From Lolliginicoccus lacisalsi (lineage in GTDB: Bacteria; Actinomycetota; Actinomycetes; Mycobacteriales; Mycobacteriaceae), in the NCBI RefSeq assembly GCF_014841105.1, contig NZ_JACYWE010000006.1, forward strand, positions 88,009 to 152,008: a stretch of DNA of 64,000 nt, written 5' to 3'. The notes below the pieces were generated by a model. That model made no database searches. It was not told the origin of the DNA and saw nothing but the letters and a program-made list of their open reading frames with translations. The position numbers and the translations under genes were made by a program. This document shows, piece after piece, positions 37,651-45,284 of this stretch (position 1 is the first letter of the stretch; each line of letters starts with the position of its first letter).

Positions 37651-38516
37651 GACGTCGTGGAATCCCTTGTGCTGCTCGGGGCGCTGCCGGGCTGTGGAGT
37701 CGCCGCCTTGTCCTCGGTGACCGCCTCGATGCTGGCATCGACGAAGTCCTTCATGCTGGCGATCAGCTCGCTGGCCATGCGCGCGAGCTTGCGCTCATCA
37801 GCGTACGCGAGCCGCGAGTCCAGCTCGGACAAGGGAACCCAGGCGACCTCGGTCACTTCCATGTCGGCATCGGACAGCTCCCCGCCAAGGAACCGCAGCA
37901 GGTAGTGATGCACGGTCTTGTGCACGCGGCGCCCCTCGGTGACGAACCAGTAGTCGATGCTGCCGAGCGACGCGAGGACACGACCCTGGATGCCCGTTTC
38001 CTCGGCGACCTCGCGCATCGCCGTCTCCTCGGCGGTCTCCCCTAGCTCGATGTGGCCCTTCGGCAGCGACCACAGCAACCTGCCCCGCCGATCGAGCCGA
38101 CCGATCAGGGCTGCCCGCAGCATCTCGCGGCCACCTTCCCATCCGGTGATGACAAGCCCTCCGGCCGAGGTCTCCCGCACGGTGCGGAGCCGGCGCTTGC
38201 GGGGCAGCTTCTCATTGCCCTGGACCTGGTTGCGGTTGCGCCGTCCGCCCCGTGCCGAGCCCCGTGCTGATCGTCCCTGGTCCTTGGTGCTGCCGTGCCC
38301 TTGGCCGGAGCGCGGGCCATCGTGGTTGTCCTGGCGGTCCTGGGACGGGGCTGGCTTGATGTGGTGCGGCTGGCGGGCGGCATCCCGTGGGGTCCGCTGT
38401 ATTGGTGCGGGTGCTCCGTCCACTGGCCGGGGCTGGGCCGCGCCCCCCTGGCGTGGCTGACCACCTTGCGGCCGCGGGCGCCGGCGCCGCTGTGGTACAC
38501 GTTCGTCAGGAGACAC
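37647..38516 (-). CDS. NUDIX hydrolase (MutT4-like) with basic N-terminal extension
   Basis: 289 residues. The first 105 are a disordered, Arg/Gln/Gly/Pro-rich extension. The NUDIX domain (about 110-250) contains the full box [23 protein letters not shown] with its catalytic Glu residues, preceded by LLWSLPKG. The mycobacterial homologue is MutT4 (Rv3908) in the same place. The substrate is probably a nucleoside diphosphate derivative; housekeeping or cell-wall precursor roles are both possible. GTG start at 38516. It begins the operon with DUF6049 and murJ. Confidence 0.9.
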   Translation of the reverse strand: MSPDERVPQRRRRPRPQGGQPRQGGAAQPRPVDGAPAPIQRTPRDAARQPHHIKPAPSQDRQDNHDGPRSGQGHGSTKDQGRSARGSARGGRRNRNQVQGNEKLPRKRRLRTVRETSAGGLVITGWEGGREMLRAALIGRLDRRGRLLWSLPKGHIELGETAEETAMREVAEETGIQGRVLASLGSIDYWFVTEGRRVHKTVHHYLLRFLGGELSDADMEVTEVAWVPLSELDSRLAYADERKLARMASELIASMKDFVDASIEAVTEDKAATPQPGSAPSSTRDSTTS

Positions 38517-38623
38517 TTAGCCATGGTACCGGTAAGCACCGGGTGCACCGGCATGACGCAGCCATGCACTATGGAGCAGATCAGGGCCGGTAGCACGGAT
38601 GCGGCGCACAGCGCACCGACCGG

Positions 38624-38629
38624 TAGGGT
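38624..38629 (+). promoter_or_regulatory. Probable -10 element of a leaderless pcnA transcript
   Basis: TAGGGT ends eight bases before the GTG at 38638, the spacing expected if transcription starts at the initiation codon itself. No ribosome site precedes the GTG, which supports a leaderless mRNA. Confidence 0.45.
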
Positions 38630-38637
38630 GTCATGCC

Positions 38638-40092
38638 GTGGTGCCACAGTCCCAGAACGACCAGCACGCGCGCGCGCTCGCGGCCGCGGTGATAGCCCTG
38701 CGACCGCACGATACGATGCTGCGCGAGCTTGGCTCGCGATTCCATGCGCAAGGCCATGAGCTGTACCTCGTGGGCGGCTCGGTGCGCGATGCCGTGCTCG
38801 GGAGGCTGGGCAACGACCTCGACTTCACCACCGACGCGCGGCCAGCAGCAGTGCAAGCGATCCTGCGCGGCTGCGTCGAGCGGCAGTGGGACACCGGTAT
38901 CGAGTTCGGGACGATCAGCGCCGTCAAGCATGGCACGCAGATCGAGATCACGACCTTCCGTTCCGATACCTACGATGGCAGCTCCCGCAACCCTGAGGTT
39001 GTCTTCGGCGAGAGCCTCGACGGTGATCTCGTACGGCGGGACTTCCGGCTCAACGCGATGGCGGTCCGGATCTCCCCCGCTGGAGTCGGAGAGTTCATCG
39101 ATCCGCTCGACGGCCTCGCCGATGTCGTGGCGCGGCGGCTCGACACCCCCGCCGCGCCGGAAACATCGTTCCATGACGACCCCTTGCGCATGCTGCGCGC
39201 GGCACGCTTTGCCGCGCAGTTGCGCGTCGAGGTCGCGCCCCGGGTGGTCGATGCGATGCGCGGCATGGCTGACCAGATCGCGCGGGTGACCGTTGAGCGA
39301 GTACGCACCGAGCTCGACAAGCTGATGCTCGGCGCCGACCCCATCGCGGGCATCGAGATCCTGGTCTCCACGGGCCTCGCGGACCATGTGCTCCCCGAGA
39401 TCCCCGCCATGCAGCTCGAGATCGACGAGCATCACCAGCACAAGGACGTCTACCGGCACTCGCTCACCGTTCTCGGCCAGGCGATCGACCGCGAGGACGA
39501 CGGTCCTGATCTCGTCCTGCGGTGGGCGGCGCTGCTCCATGACATCGGCAAGCCCGCCACCAAGCGCAACGAGCCGGCCGGTGGCGTGAGCTTCCACCAC
39601 CACGAGGTCGTGGGTGCCAAGATGACCCGCCGCCGCATGCGCGCCCTCAAGTACTCGAAGAGCATGATCGAGGACGTCTCGAAGCTGGTGTACCTGCACC
39701 TGCGGTTCCACGGCTACGGCAAGGGCCAGTGGACCGATTCGGCAGTGCGCCGCTACGTCACCGATGCCGGTCCCCTGCTCGACCGGCTGAACAAGCTCGT
39801 CCGCGCCGACTGCACCACGCGCAACAAGCGCAGGGCCAACGCCCTGCAGCGCGCGTACGACGATCTCGAGCGCCGGATCGTCGAGTTGCAGGAGCAGGAG
39901 GACCTCGCGCGGGTGCGCCCGGATCTCGATGGAAACGCGATCATGGAGCTGCTCGGCATCCGGCCCGGCCCGGAGGTCGGGCAGGCATGGAACTTCCTCA
40001 AGGAGCTACGACTCGACCGCGGGCCGCTGGATCGGGACGAGGCCGGGGCCGCGCTGCTCGCATGGTGGCAGCAGCGCTCAGTGGAAGGGTAG
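38638..40092 (+). CDS. pcnA: CCA tRNA nucleotidyltransferase / poly(A) polymerase family
   Basis: 484 residues from a GTG at 38638. The nucleotidyltransferase core has LYLVGGSVRDAVLG and NDLDFTTDARP with the metal-binding Asp pair, RRDFRLNAMAV and DPLRMLRAARFAAQL. The C-terminal half carries an HD domain (HSLTVLG...LRWAALLHDIGKP...HHHEVVGAKM). It adds or repairs tRNA 3' CCA ends. The gene diverges from the nudix operon and its 3' end overlaps the converging MFS gene by 15 bases. Confidence 0.95.
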   Translation: MVPQSQNDQHARALAAAVIALRPHDTMLRELGSRFHAQGHELYLVGGSVRDAVLGRLGNDLDFTTDARPAAVQAILRGCVERQWDTGIEFGTISAVKHGTQIEITTFRSDTYDGSSRNPEVVFGESLDGDLVRRDFRLNAMAVRISPAGVGEFIDPLDGLADVVARRLDTPAAPETSFHDDPLRMLRAARFAAQLRVEVAPRVVDAMRGMADQIARVTVERVRTELDKLMLGADPIAGIEILVSTGLADHVLPEIPAMQLEIDEHHQHKDVYRHSLTVLGQAIDREDDGPDLVLRWAALLHDIGKPATKRNEPAGGVSFHHHEVVGAKMTRRRMRALKYSKSMIEDVSKLVYLHLRFHGYGKGQWTDSAVRRYVTDAGPLLDRLNKLVRADCTTRNKRRANALQRAYDDLERRIVELQEQEDLARVRPDLDGNAIMELLGIRPGPEVGQAWNFLKELRLDRGPLDRDEAGAALLAWWQQRSVEG

Positions 40093-41433
40093 CCGCCTCG
40101 CCCACAGGCGCAGTAGTTCCCGCGCGCGCTCGGTGGTGGTGCGCGGAGGGGTCGCCCGCGTCTCGTTGAGGGCGATCAGGGCTATCGCGAGCACATACGC
40201 TCCTGCGCCGACCATCACGATCGATAGTGATCGCCCATCGGCAGCGATTCCGATGGATGCGGCAGCCATAGCTCCGACGAACAACGCATTGAACAGCATG
40301 TCCTGGAGGGCGAACACGCTCCCCCGCTCCCGGTCAGCGATCTCGATCTGCATCGCCGCGTCGCCCGATAGCTTGATCATCTGCCCCGCCACGCCCAGCA
40401 GGAACGCCGCCACGACCAGCGCATCATGACCGAGCATGCTCACGATCATGACCTGGGTGACCGCCGCGAGCAGCACCGCTGCCACGATGGTCCGGGTCCG
40501 CCCTAGCCAGGGCACGATAAGCGGCGCGAGCACCGCGCCGACGAGCATGCCCCCGGCGGTGACCGCGACGGCGAGGCCGAATCCGGCGAGCCCGCCGGGG
40601 AGCATCGATCCCGGGTCGGGCGATCTGAGCACCAGCACCATGATCAACGTGTTGATGCCAAAGACAGCGCGGTGGGCCGCGAGCGCCAGCAGCGCGGACG
40701 TCACGCCTTTCGAGCGCCAGGCGGCACGCGCGCTCGTCGCGAGGCCTGACGCTATCGCCCGCGCTTCTCGGACGACGCCCACCCGCTCCCCCGCGCGACC
40801 GCCATGCGGGCCGAGCAGCCGGGCCGGGAACCCCCACGCCAGGAACACCCCAAGAGCAAGGGGCGCGAAGGTGATCAGCACGGTCGTGCCAGAGCCCCGG
40901 TCCCCCGCCCCCGCGAGGGTCGCGATGGAGATCGACGCCGTGGCGCCCAGCGCCGCCAGGGCAGCTCCCACGGTCACGAGGATCGAGTTGACGGGCACCA
41001 GCATGGTGCTCGGGATGGTGTTCGGCAGGGCCGCGGACATGCCCGCGAACATGAACCGGCTCGTGCCGATGGCAGCCAGCGCGATAAGGATCAAAGCGGG
41101 CCCCGGGATCGACGCCAGCAGCACGTAGCCAGCGGCGACGGTGAGCACCATGCGCGCGATCATCGCCCATACGAGGACCCAGCGCCGGTCCCAGCGGTCG
41201 AGGAGCACCCCGACGAACGGACCGATGATCGAGTACGGCAGGAGGAGCAGCACGAAGCCTGCGGCGATCGCCCGCGGATCGGCGTTGCGCTCGGGATTGA
41301 ACAGGATCGCGCCCCCGAGCGCTGCCTGGAAGAACCCATCGGCGAACTGGTTGAGCCACCTGACGACCGCGAGGCGCAGCAGAGGCGGCCGGTCCCGCAC
41401 GGCCTCGGCGAATGCGCGGATGCGCCTTATCAA
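40078..41433 (-). CDS. MFS transporter (Rv0037c-like)
   Basis: 451 residues with about 12 helices. N-terminal WLNQFADGFFQAALGGAILFNP, then FVLLLLPYSIIGPFVGVLLDRWDRRWVLVWAMIARMV, the family A-like motif (GVLLDRWDRR) between helices 2 and 3. It is probably a drug or metabolite exporter; substrate unknown. It is divergent from yqgE, as in mycobacteria (Rv0037c-Rv0038). Confidence 0.9.
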   Translation of the reverse strand: MIRRIRAFAEAVRDRPPLLRLAVVRWLNQFADGFFQAALGGAILFNPERNADPRAIAAGFVLLLLPYSIIGPFVGVLLDRWDRRWVLVWAMIARMVLTVAAGYVLLASIPGPALILIALAAIGTSRFMFAGMSAALPNTIPSTMLVPVNSILVTVGAALAALGATASISIATLAGAGDRGSGTTVLITFAPLALGVFLAWGFPARLLGPHGGRAGERVGVVREARAIASGLATSARAAWRSKGVTSALLALAAHRAVFGINTLIMVLVLRSPDPGSMLPGGLAGFGLAVAVTAGGMLVGAVLAPLIVPWLGRTRTIVAAVLLAAVTQVMIVSMLGHDALVVAAFLLGVAGQMIKLSGDAAMQIEIADRERGSVFALQDMLFNALFVGAMAAASIGIAADGRSLSIVMVGAGAYVLAIALIALNETRATPPRTTTERARELLRLWARRLPFH

Positions 41434-41514
41434 CCTGGATCCTTACGGTGGTTCGCGCGTGGACGGTCGCGGGGAAGCCAGTCGATCACGGTGTTCCTCG
41501 CGTGGTGTGATGCC

Positions 41515-42132
41515 ATGATAGTGAGTGTGTCGACCTGGGATGAGCCCGAGGAGGAGCACGCTCGGTCTGTTCGTGCTCCCTTTCCGGGCGCGCTGCTGAT
41601 TGCCTCGACGGAGCTCTACGAGCCCACGTTCCGCCGGACCGTGGTGTACCTGATCGATCATGATGCCTCCGGCACGCTGGGAGTCGTGCTCAATCGTCCG
41701 AGCGAGACGGCGGTGCATGACGTGTTCCCGCAGTGGGCTCCCCTCGTGGCCAAGCCGCAGGCGCTGTTCATCGGCGGACCCGTCAGCCGGGAGTCCGCGG
41801 TATGCCTGGGCACTGTCCGGCCAGGGCTGTCCGCTGATGGTGTGGAGGGTCTCAAGCAGGTCGAGGGCAGGACCGTGATGGTCGATCTTGATGCCGATCC
41901 GGAGTACCTCGCTCCCCTGCTGGCTGGCATCCGGGTGTTCGTCGGCTATGCGGGCTGGTCCGGCGGGCAGCTCGGGAGCGAGCTTGCGCGCGACGACTGG
42001 ATGATGTTCCCGAGCCTGCCCGCGGACGTGCTCGCCCCTGCCCGCATCGACTTATGGGGGCAGGTGCTGCGGCGCCAGTCGGCTCGCTATTCCATGCTGG
42101 CGACTCATCCGATCGACGTGGATCGCAATTGA
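41515..42132 (+). CDS. YqgE/AlgH family protein
   Basis: About 205 residues. Conserved blocks are PFPGALLIASTELYEPTFRRTVVYLIDHDASGTLGVVLNRPS, LFIGGPVSRESAVCLG and VRVFVGYAGWSGGQLGSELARDDWMM. This is the DUF179 fold, widespread with poorly defined function. ATG at 41515; GTG codons at 41521 and 41527 are alternatives. The 3' end overlaps the converging lat gene by 28 bases. Confidence 0.93.
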   Translation: MIVSVSTWDEPEEEHARSVRAPFPGALLIASTELYEPTFRRTVVYLIDHDASGTLGVVLNRPSETAVHDVFPQWAPLVAKPQALFIGGPVSRESAVCLGTVRPGLSADGVEGLKQVEGRTVMVDLDADPEYLAPLLAGIRVFVGYAGWSGGQLGSELARDDWMMFPSLPADVLAPARIDLWGQVLRRQSARYSMLATHPIDVDRN

Positions 42133-43439
42133 TCGTCGACCACTGCTCCGAGCGCGGTTACGGCCCCGTGGAGCTCGTCGATGCTGGCCGTCAGCGGCGG
42201 GCGGAATCGCAATGATCGCTCTCCGCAGCCAAGAACGAGAACGTGGCGGTCCTCGCGGAGAGCCGCGATGGTGGCATCCCTGAACGGGGTGCCCGGAAGG
42301 GTGACCGCACAGATCAGCCCCCGCCCGCGGGGGTCAGTGATCGCTGAGCAGCGGGTGGCGAGGTCCTCGAGCTCGGCCAGGAGGAGCTTGCCCTTGTCGC
42401 GGGCCGCTGCGATGAGGCCCTCGGCCTCGACGATCTCCAGGATGCGCTGGCACCGCACCATGTCGGTGAGGTTTCCCCCGAAGGTGGAGTTGATGCGGGA
42501 GGGAACGGTGAAGACGTTGTGCGTTAACTCGTCGATCCGTCCGCCGGCCATGATCCCGCAGACGTGGGTCTTCTTGCCGAACGCGACGATGTCAGGCTCG
42601 AGCCCGAGTTGCTGGTATGCCCAGGGCGTTCCGGTCGCGCCCGCTCCGGTCTGGACCTCGTCGAGGATGAGCAGGGCGTCGTGGGCGTGGCAGAGCTGCT
42701 GCATCTGCTGGAGGAAGATTGCGGGCAGGTGGTGATCACCCCCCTCCCCCTGGATGGGCTCCGCGATGAACGCGGCAATGGAATGAGGGCGCTCGCGGAA
42801 CGCTGACCGGGCCTGCCCGAGGGACTGTCGAACCAGTTCAGAGGTGTTCCGGGCATGCCCGATGCGGTCTGTGCCCGGGTAGGGAGAACGGATCCGAGGC
42901 CAGTCGAACACCGGGAACCTGGCGGTCTTGATCGGATCGGTGTTGGTGAGCGACATCGTGTAGCCGGTGCGGCCGTGGAACGCATCGGTGAGGTGCATGA
43001 TCGATAGCGGCCGCTGGGGCCGCCGCCCATGCCGCTCGTTGTGCCGCGATTTCCAGTCGAAAGCCGCCTTGAGCGCGTTCTCCACGGCGTTGGCTCCCCC
43101 ATCGATGAAGAACAGGTGCGGTAGCCGGGGATCCCCGAGCACGCGCGCGAAGGTATCCACGAAATCGGCGTAGGCCGTCGTATAGACATCCGAGTTCGTG
43201 GGCTTGTTGATCGCCGCGGAGAGCAGGCGCTCCCGGAAGGCTTCGTCACGGACGAGGCCCGGATGGTTCATGCCGAGCGTGCTCGAGGCGAAGAAGCCAA
43301 ACATGTCGAGGTACGTGGTTCCGTCGCGCGCGTCGACCAGCCAGGTGCCGTGCGAGCGTTCGAGGTCCAGGACAAGGTCGAGCCCGTCGGTGAGGATGGA
43401 CCGCCCGAGCATGCGATGGACTTCCCGCGGGGCCACCAT
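42105..43439 (-). CDS. lat: L-lysine 6-aminotransferase
   Basis: 444 residues, a class-III aminotransferase very like mycobacterial Lat (Rv3290c). It has the N-terminal tail DLVLDLERSHGTWLVDARDGTTYLDMFGFFASSTLGMNHP, the characteristic NKPTNSDVYTTAYADFVDTF, HGRTGYTMSLTNTDP, FIAEPIQGEGGDHH, LILDEVQTGAGATG and the PLP lysine in AFGKKTHVCG. It converts lysine and 2-oxoglutarate to the semialdehyde (cyclising to piperideine-6-carboxylate) and glutamate. In mycobacteria it is induced in persistence. No aldehyde dehydrogenase partner is adjacent. Confidence 0.94.
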   Translation of the reverse strand: MVAPREVHRMLGRSILTDGLDLVLDLERSHGTWLVDARDGTTYLDMFGFFASSTLGMNHPGLVRDEAFRERLLSAAINKPTNSDVYTTAYADFVDTFARVLGDPRLPHLFFIDGGANAVENALKAAFDWKSRHNERHGRRPQRPLSIMHLTDAFHGRTGYTMSLTNTDPIKTARFPVFDWPRIRSPYPGTDRIGHARNTSELVRQSLGQARSAFRERPHSIAAFIAEPIQGEGGDHHLPAIFLQQMQQLCHAHDALLILDEVQTGAGATGTPWAYQQLGLEPDIVAFGKKTHVCGIMAGGRIDELTHNVFTVPSRINSTFGGNLTDMVRCQRILEIVEAEGLIAAARDKGKLLLAELEDLATRCSAITDPRGRGLICAVTLPGTPFRDATIAALREDRHVLVLGCGERSLRFRPPLTASIDELHGAVTALGAVVDDQLRSTSIG

Positions 43440-43520
43440 CCCTCCATGGTAGGACGGATCGGACAGGTGCTCGATTTGTCGGGCACTACCTGACCGAGGA
43501 CATGGCCATGGGGGTGACCG

Positions 43521-44513
43521 TCACCTGTTCGCTTGGGGTTCCCGCTGTTCATAAGCATGGCCAAGGCGATTGGCAATGATCGCGCAGACGATCAACTGGA
43601 TCTGGTGGAAGATCATTACGGGCAGCACGATCATGCCTAGCGAGGGACCGCTGAACATGACCGCGGCCATGGGCAGGCCACTAGCGAGAGACTTCTTCGA
43701 TCCGGCGAAAAGAATGACCGATCGATCGGCGTTGTCGAATCCGAGCACCCTGCCGATGCCGTGGCTGAGACCGAGGACGACCGCGAGCAGCACGATGCTG
43801 AACCCGACGATCACGGCTATGTCTGCTGCGGTCACCCGGTCCCAGACATGCTCGCGGGCACTCTCGCTGAAGGCGGCATAGACCACCAGGACGATGGCGC
43901 CCCGGTCGGCGAGCCGCGTCGTGCGGGGGTGCTCGGCGAGGAAAACCGCAAGCCAGCGGCGGGCAAGCTGTCCGAGCATGAACGGGAGCAGGAGCTGGAC
44001 GCAGATCGCGAGGATCGCGCCGGAACCGACCTGGGCATGTCCGGTCGAGTTCATGAGCATGATCACGAGCAGGGGGGTGATCAGTACGCCGAGCAGGTTG
44101 GACGCCGACGCGCTCACGATGGCCGCAGCGACGTTGCCACGAGCGATCGACGTGAATGCGATGGAGGCCTGCACGGTTGAGGGGAGCAGCGTGAGGAAGA
44201 GGATTCCCGCGTAGAGCTCGGGAGCGAGCAGGCGCCCGGGCAGCTGTCCGATCAGGAGGCCGATGACCGGGAACAGGATGAAGGTGATGGTGAGGATGGT
44301 CAGGTGCAATCGCCAGTGCGCGAGGCCGCGCAGCGCGTCCTGCGGCGTGATGCGGGTGCCGTAGAGGAAGAACAGCACGGCGATGCCAATGCGAGTGAGC
44401 CACGTGATGATCTCTGCGCCGACGCCGGTGGCTGGGGCGAGGACGCCGATGACGGCTGCGATGAGGATCGCGATGATGAAGCCATCGATGCCGTATCTCG
44501 CGAGTCGCTTCAT
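43521..44513 (-). CDS. Bile acid:sodium symporter family protein (SBF-like)
   Basis: 330 residues with 9-10 helices: FIIAILIAAVIGVLAPATGVG, IAVLFFLYGTRITPQDALRGLAHWRLHLTILTITFILFPVIGLLIG, FLTLLPSTVQASIAFTSIARGNVAAAIVSASASNLLGVLITPLL and VILFAGSKKSLASGLPMA. This is the SBF-like subgroup (YfeH type). The substrate is an organic anion or unknown. The ATG at 44513 has GAGG nine bases before; a TTG at 44528 is an alternative. Upstream lies a striking repeat-palindrome region. Confidence 0.88.
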   Translation of the reverse strand: MKRLARYGIDGFIIAILIAAVIGVLAPATGVGAEIITWLTRIGIAVLFFLYGTRITPQDALRGLAHWRLHLTILTITFILFPVIGLLIGQLPGRLLAPELYAGILFLTLLPSTVQASIAFTSIARGNVAAAIVSASASNLLGVLITPLLVIMLMNSTGHAQVGSGAILAICVQLLLPFMLGQLARRWLAVFLAEHPRTTRLADRGAIVLVVYAAFSESAREHVWDRVTAADIAVIVGFSIVLLAVVLGLSHGIGRVLGFDNADRSVILFAGSKKSLASGLPMAAVMFSGPSLGMIVLPVMIFHQIQLIVCAIIANRLGHAYEQREPQANR

Positions 44514-44640
44514 GAATGGATGCCTCAAGCTAGGGTTCTGGGACTACCAGCCGGCACTATCGTCACTTGACGAAAATGCCAGGCCGTCCGTCTTCTTGGC
44601 CTGGTGGTGCCCGCTATGCGCTACAACCGAACATGACCGC

Positions 44641-44702
44641 GATCACCCCGCTACCAGCAGTGATCACCCACACCGAGGCGACGATCACCTGTCCGGACAG
44701 GT
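44641..44702. promoter_or_regulatory. Three phased GATCACC repeats ending in a 16-bp perfect palindrome
   Basis: GATCACC begins at 44641, 44662 and 44683, exactly 21 bases apart (two helical turns). The last overlaps the perfect palindrome ACCTGTCCGGACAGGT (44687-44702). The array is 130-190 bases upstream of the symporter start and just beyond the end of the SdpI-like gene. It looks like a cooperative binding site for a regulator of the symporter gene. A further inverted repeat CCAGGCC/GGCCTGG lies at 44579-44604. Confidence 0.55.
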
Positions 44703-44742
44703 CATCGGTCAGCAGGCCGGGCAGGACCGGGGATGAGCACTT

Positions 44743-45156
44743 TCAGTGCTCAGGTTCCGGCTGGCAGGCCTGGGCGAGCGAGCATCCGCTGCACGAGGAA
44801 CAGGCGTCCGCGGCCGGGCGCGACGCGGACGCCTCGATCCCCAGCGAGGCACCCATGCCCGCGACCAGGATCGCGCCCACCACGGTCAGCGCGGCAACCG
44901 CGGCCCCGATCCACCAGCCCAGCACGGCCGCGGCGGCCGACCCGGCAAGGACGATCACCGACGCGGCGATCATCGTCGGGCCCGCGACGCGATTGGCGAG
45001 CGCGAAGGACTCATCGTCACGGAGCGTCTCCGGGGACCGGACGCCAAGGAACCGGTTGCGGGGGAGACGGCCAGCCACGCCAGCGATTCCCGCCAGCATG
45101 AGCAACGCCGCGAACATGACCAGGATTAGGGCAACTACGAGCACGGTAACTAGCAT
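44743..45156 (-). CDS. SdpI-like membrane protein with Cys-rich tail
   Basis: 137 residues. Helix 1 is LVTVLVVALILVMFAALLMLAGIAGV. The SdpI-family segment NRFLGVRSPETLRDDESFALANRVAGP follows, then two helices (TMIAASVIVLAGSAAAAVLGWWIGAAVAALTVVGAILVAG). The last 20 residues contain four cysteines (C-S-S-C-S-G-C-S-L-A-Q-A-C), suggestive of metal or Fe-S binding and unusual in the family. ATG at 45156. It is divergent from leuS. Confidence 0.8.
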   Translation of the reverse strand: MLVTVLVVALILVMFAALLMLAGIAGVAGRLPRNRFLGVRSPETLRDDESFALANRVAGPTMIAASVIVLAGSAAAAVLGWWIGAAVAALTVVGAILVAGMGASLGIEASASRPAADACSSCSGCSLAQACQPEPEH

Positions 45157-45284
45157 ACGTTTGTGGAGCGCCCCCGATGAATCGGTCCCGGTAGCAATTA
45201 TCCTGGATACCTGTCGGCGCGCCCCGGGACGCCCTGCGCCGACCCATCTCGCACTCACGTCGAACAATGAGGTAGAAGCCCACC

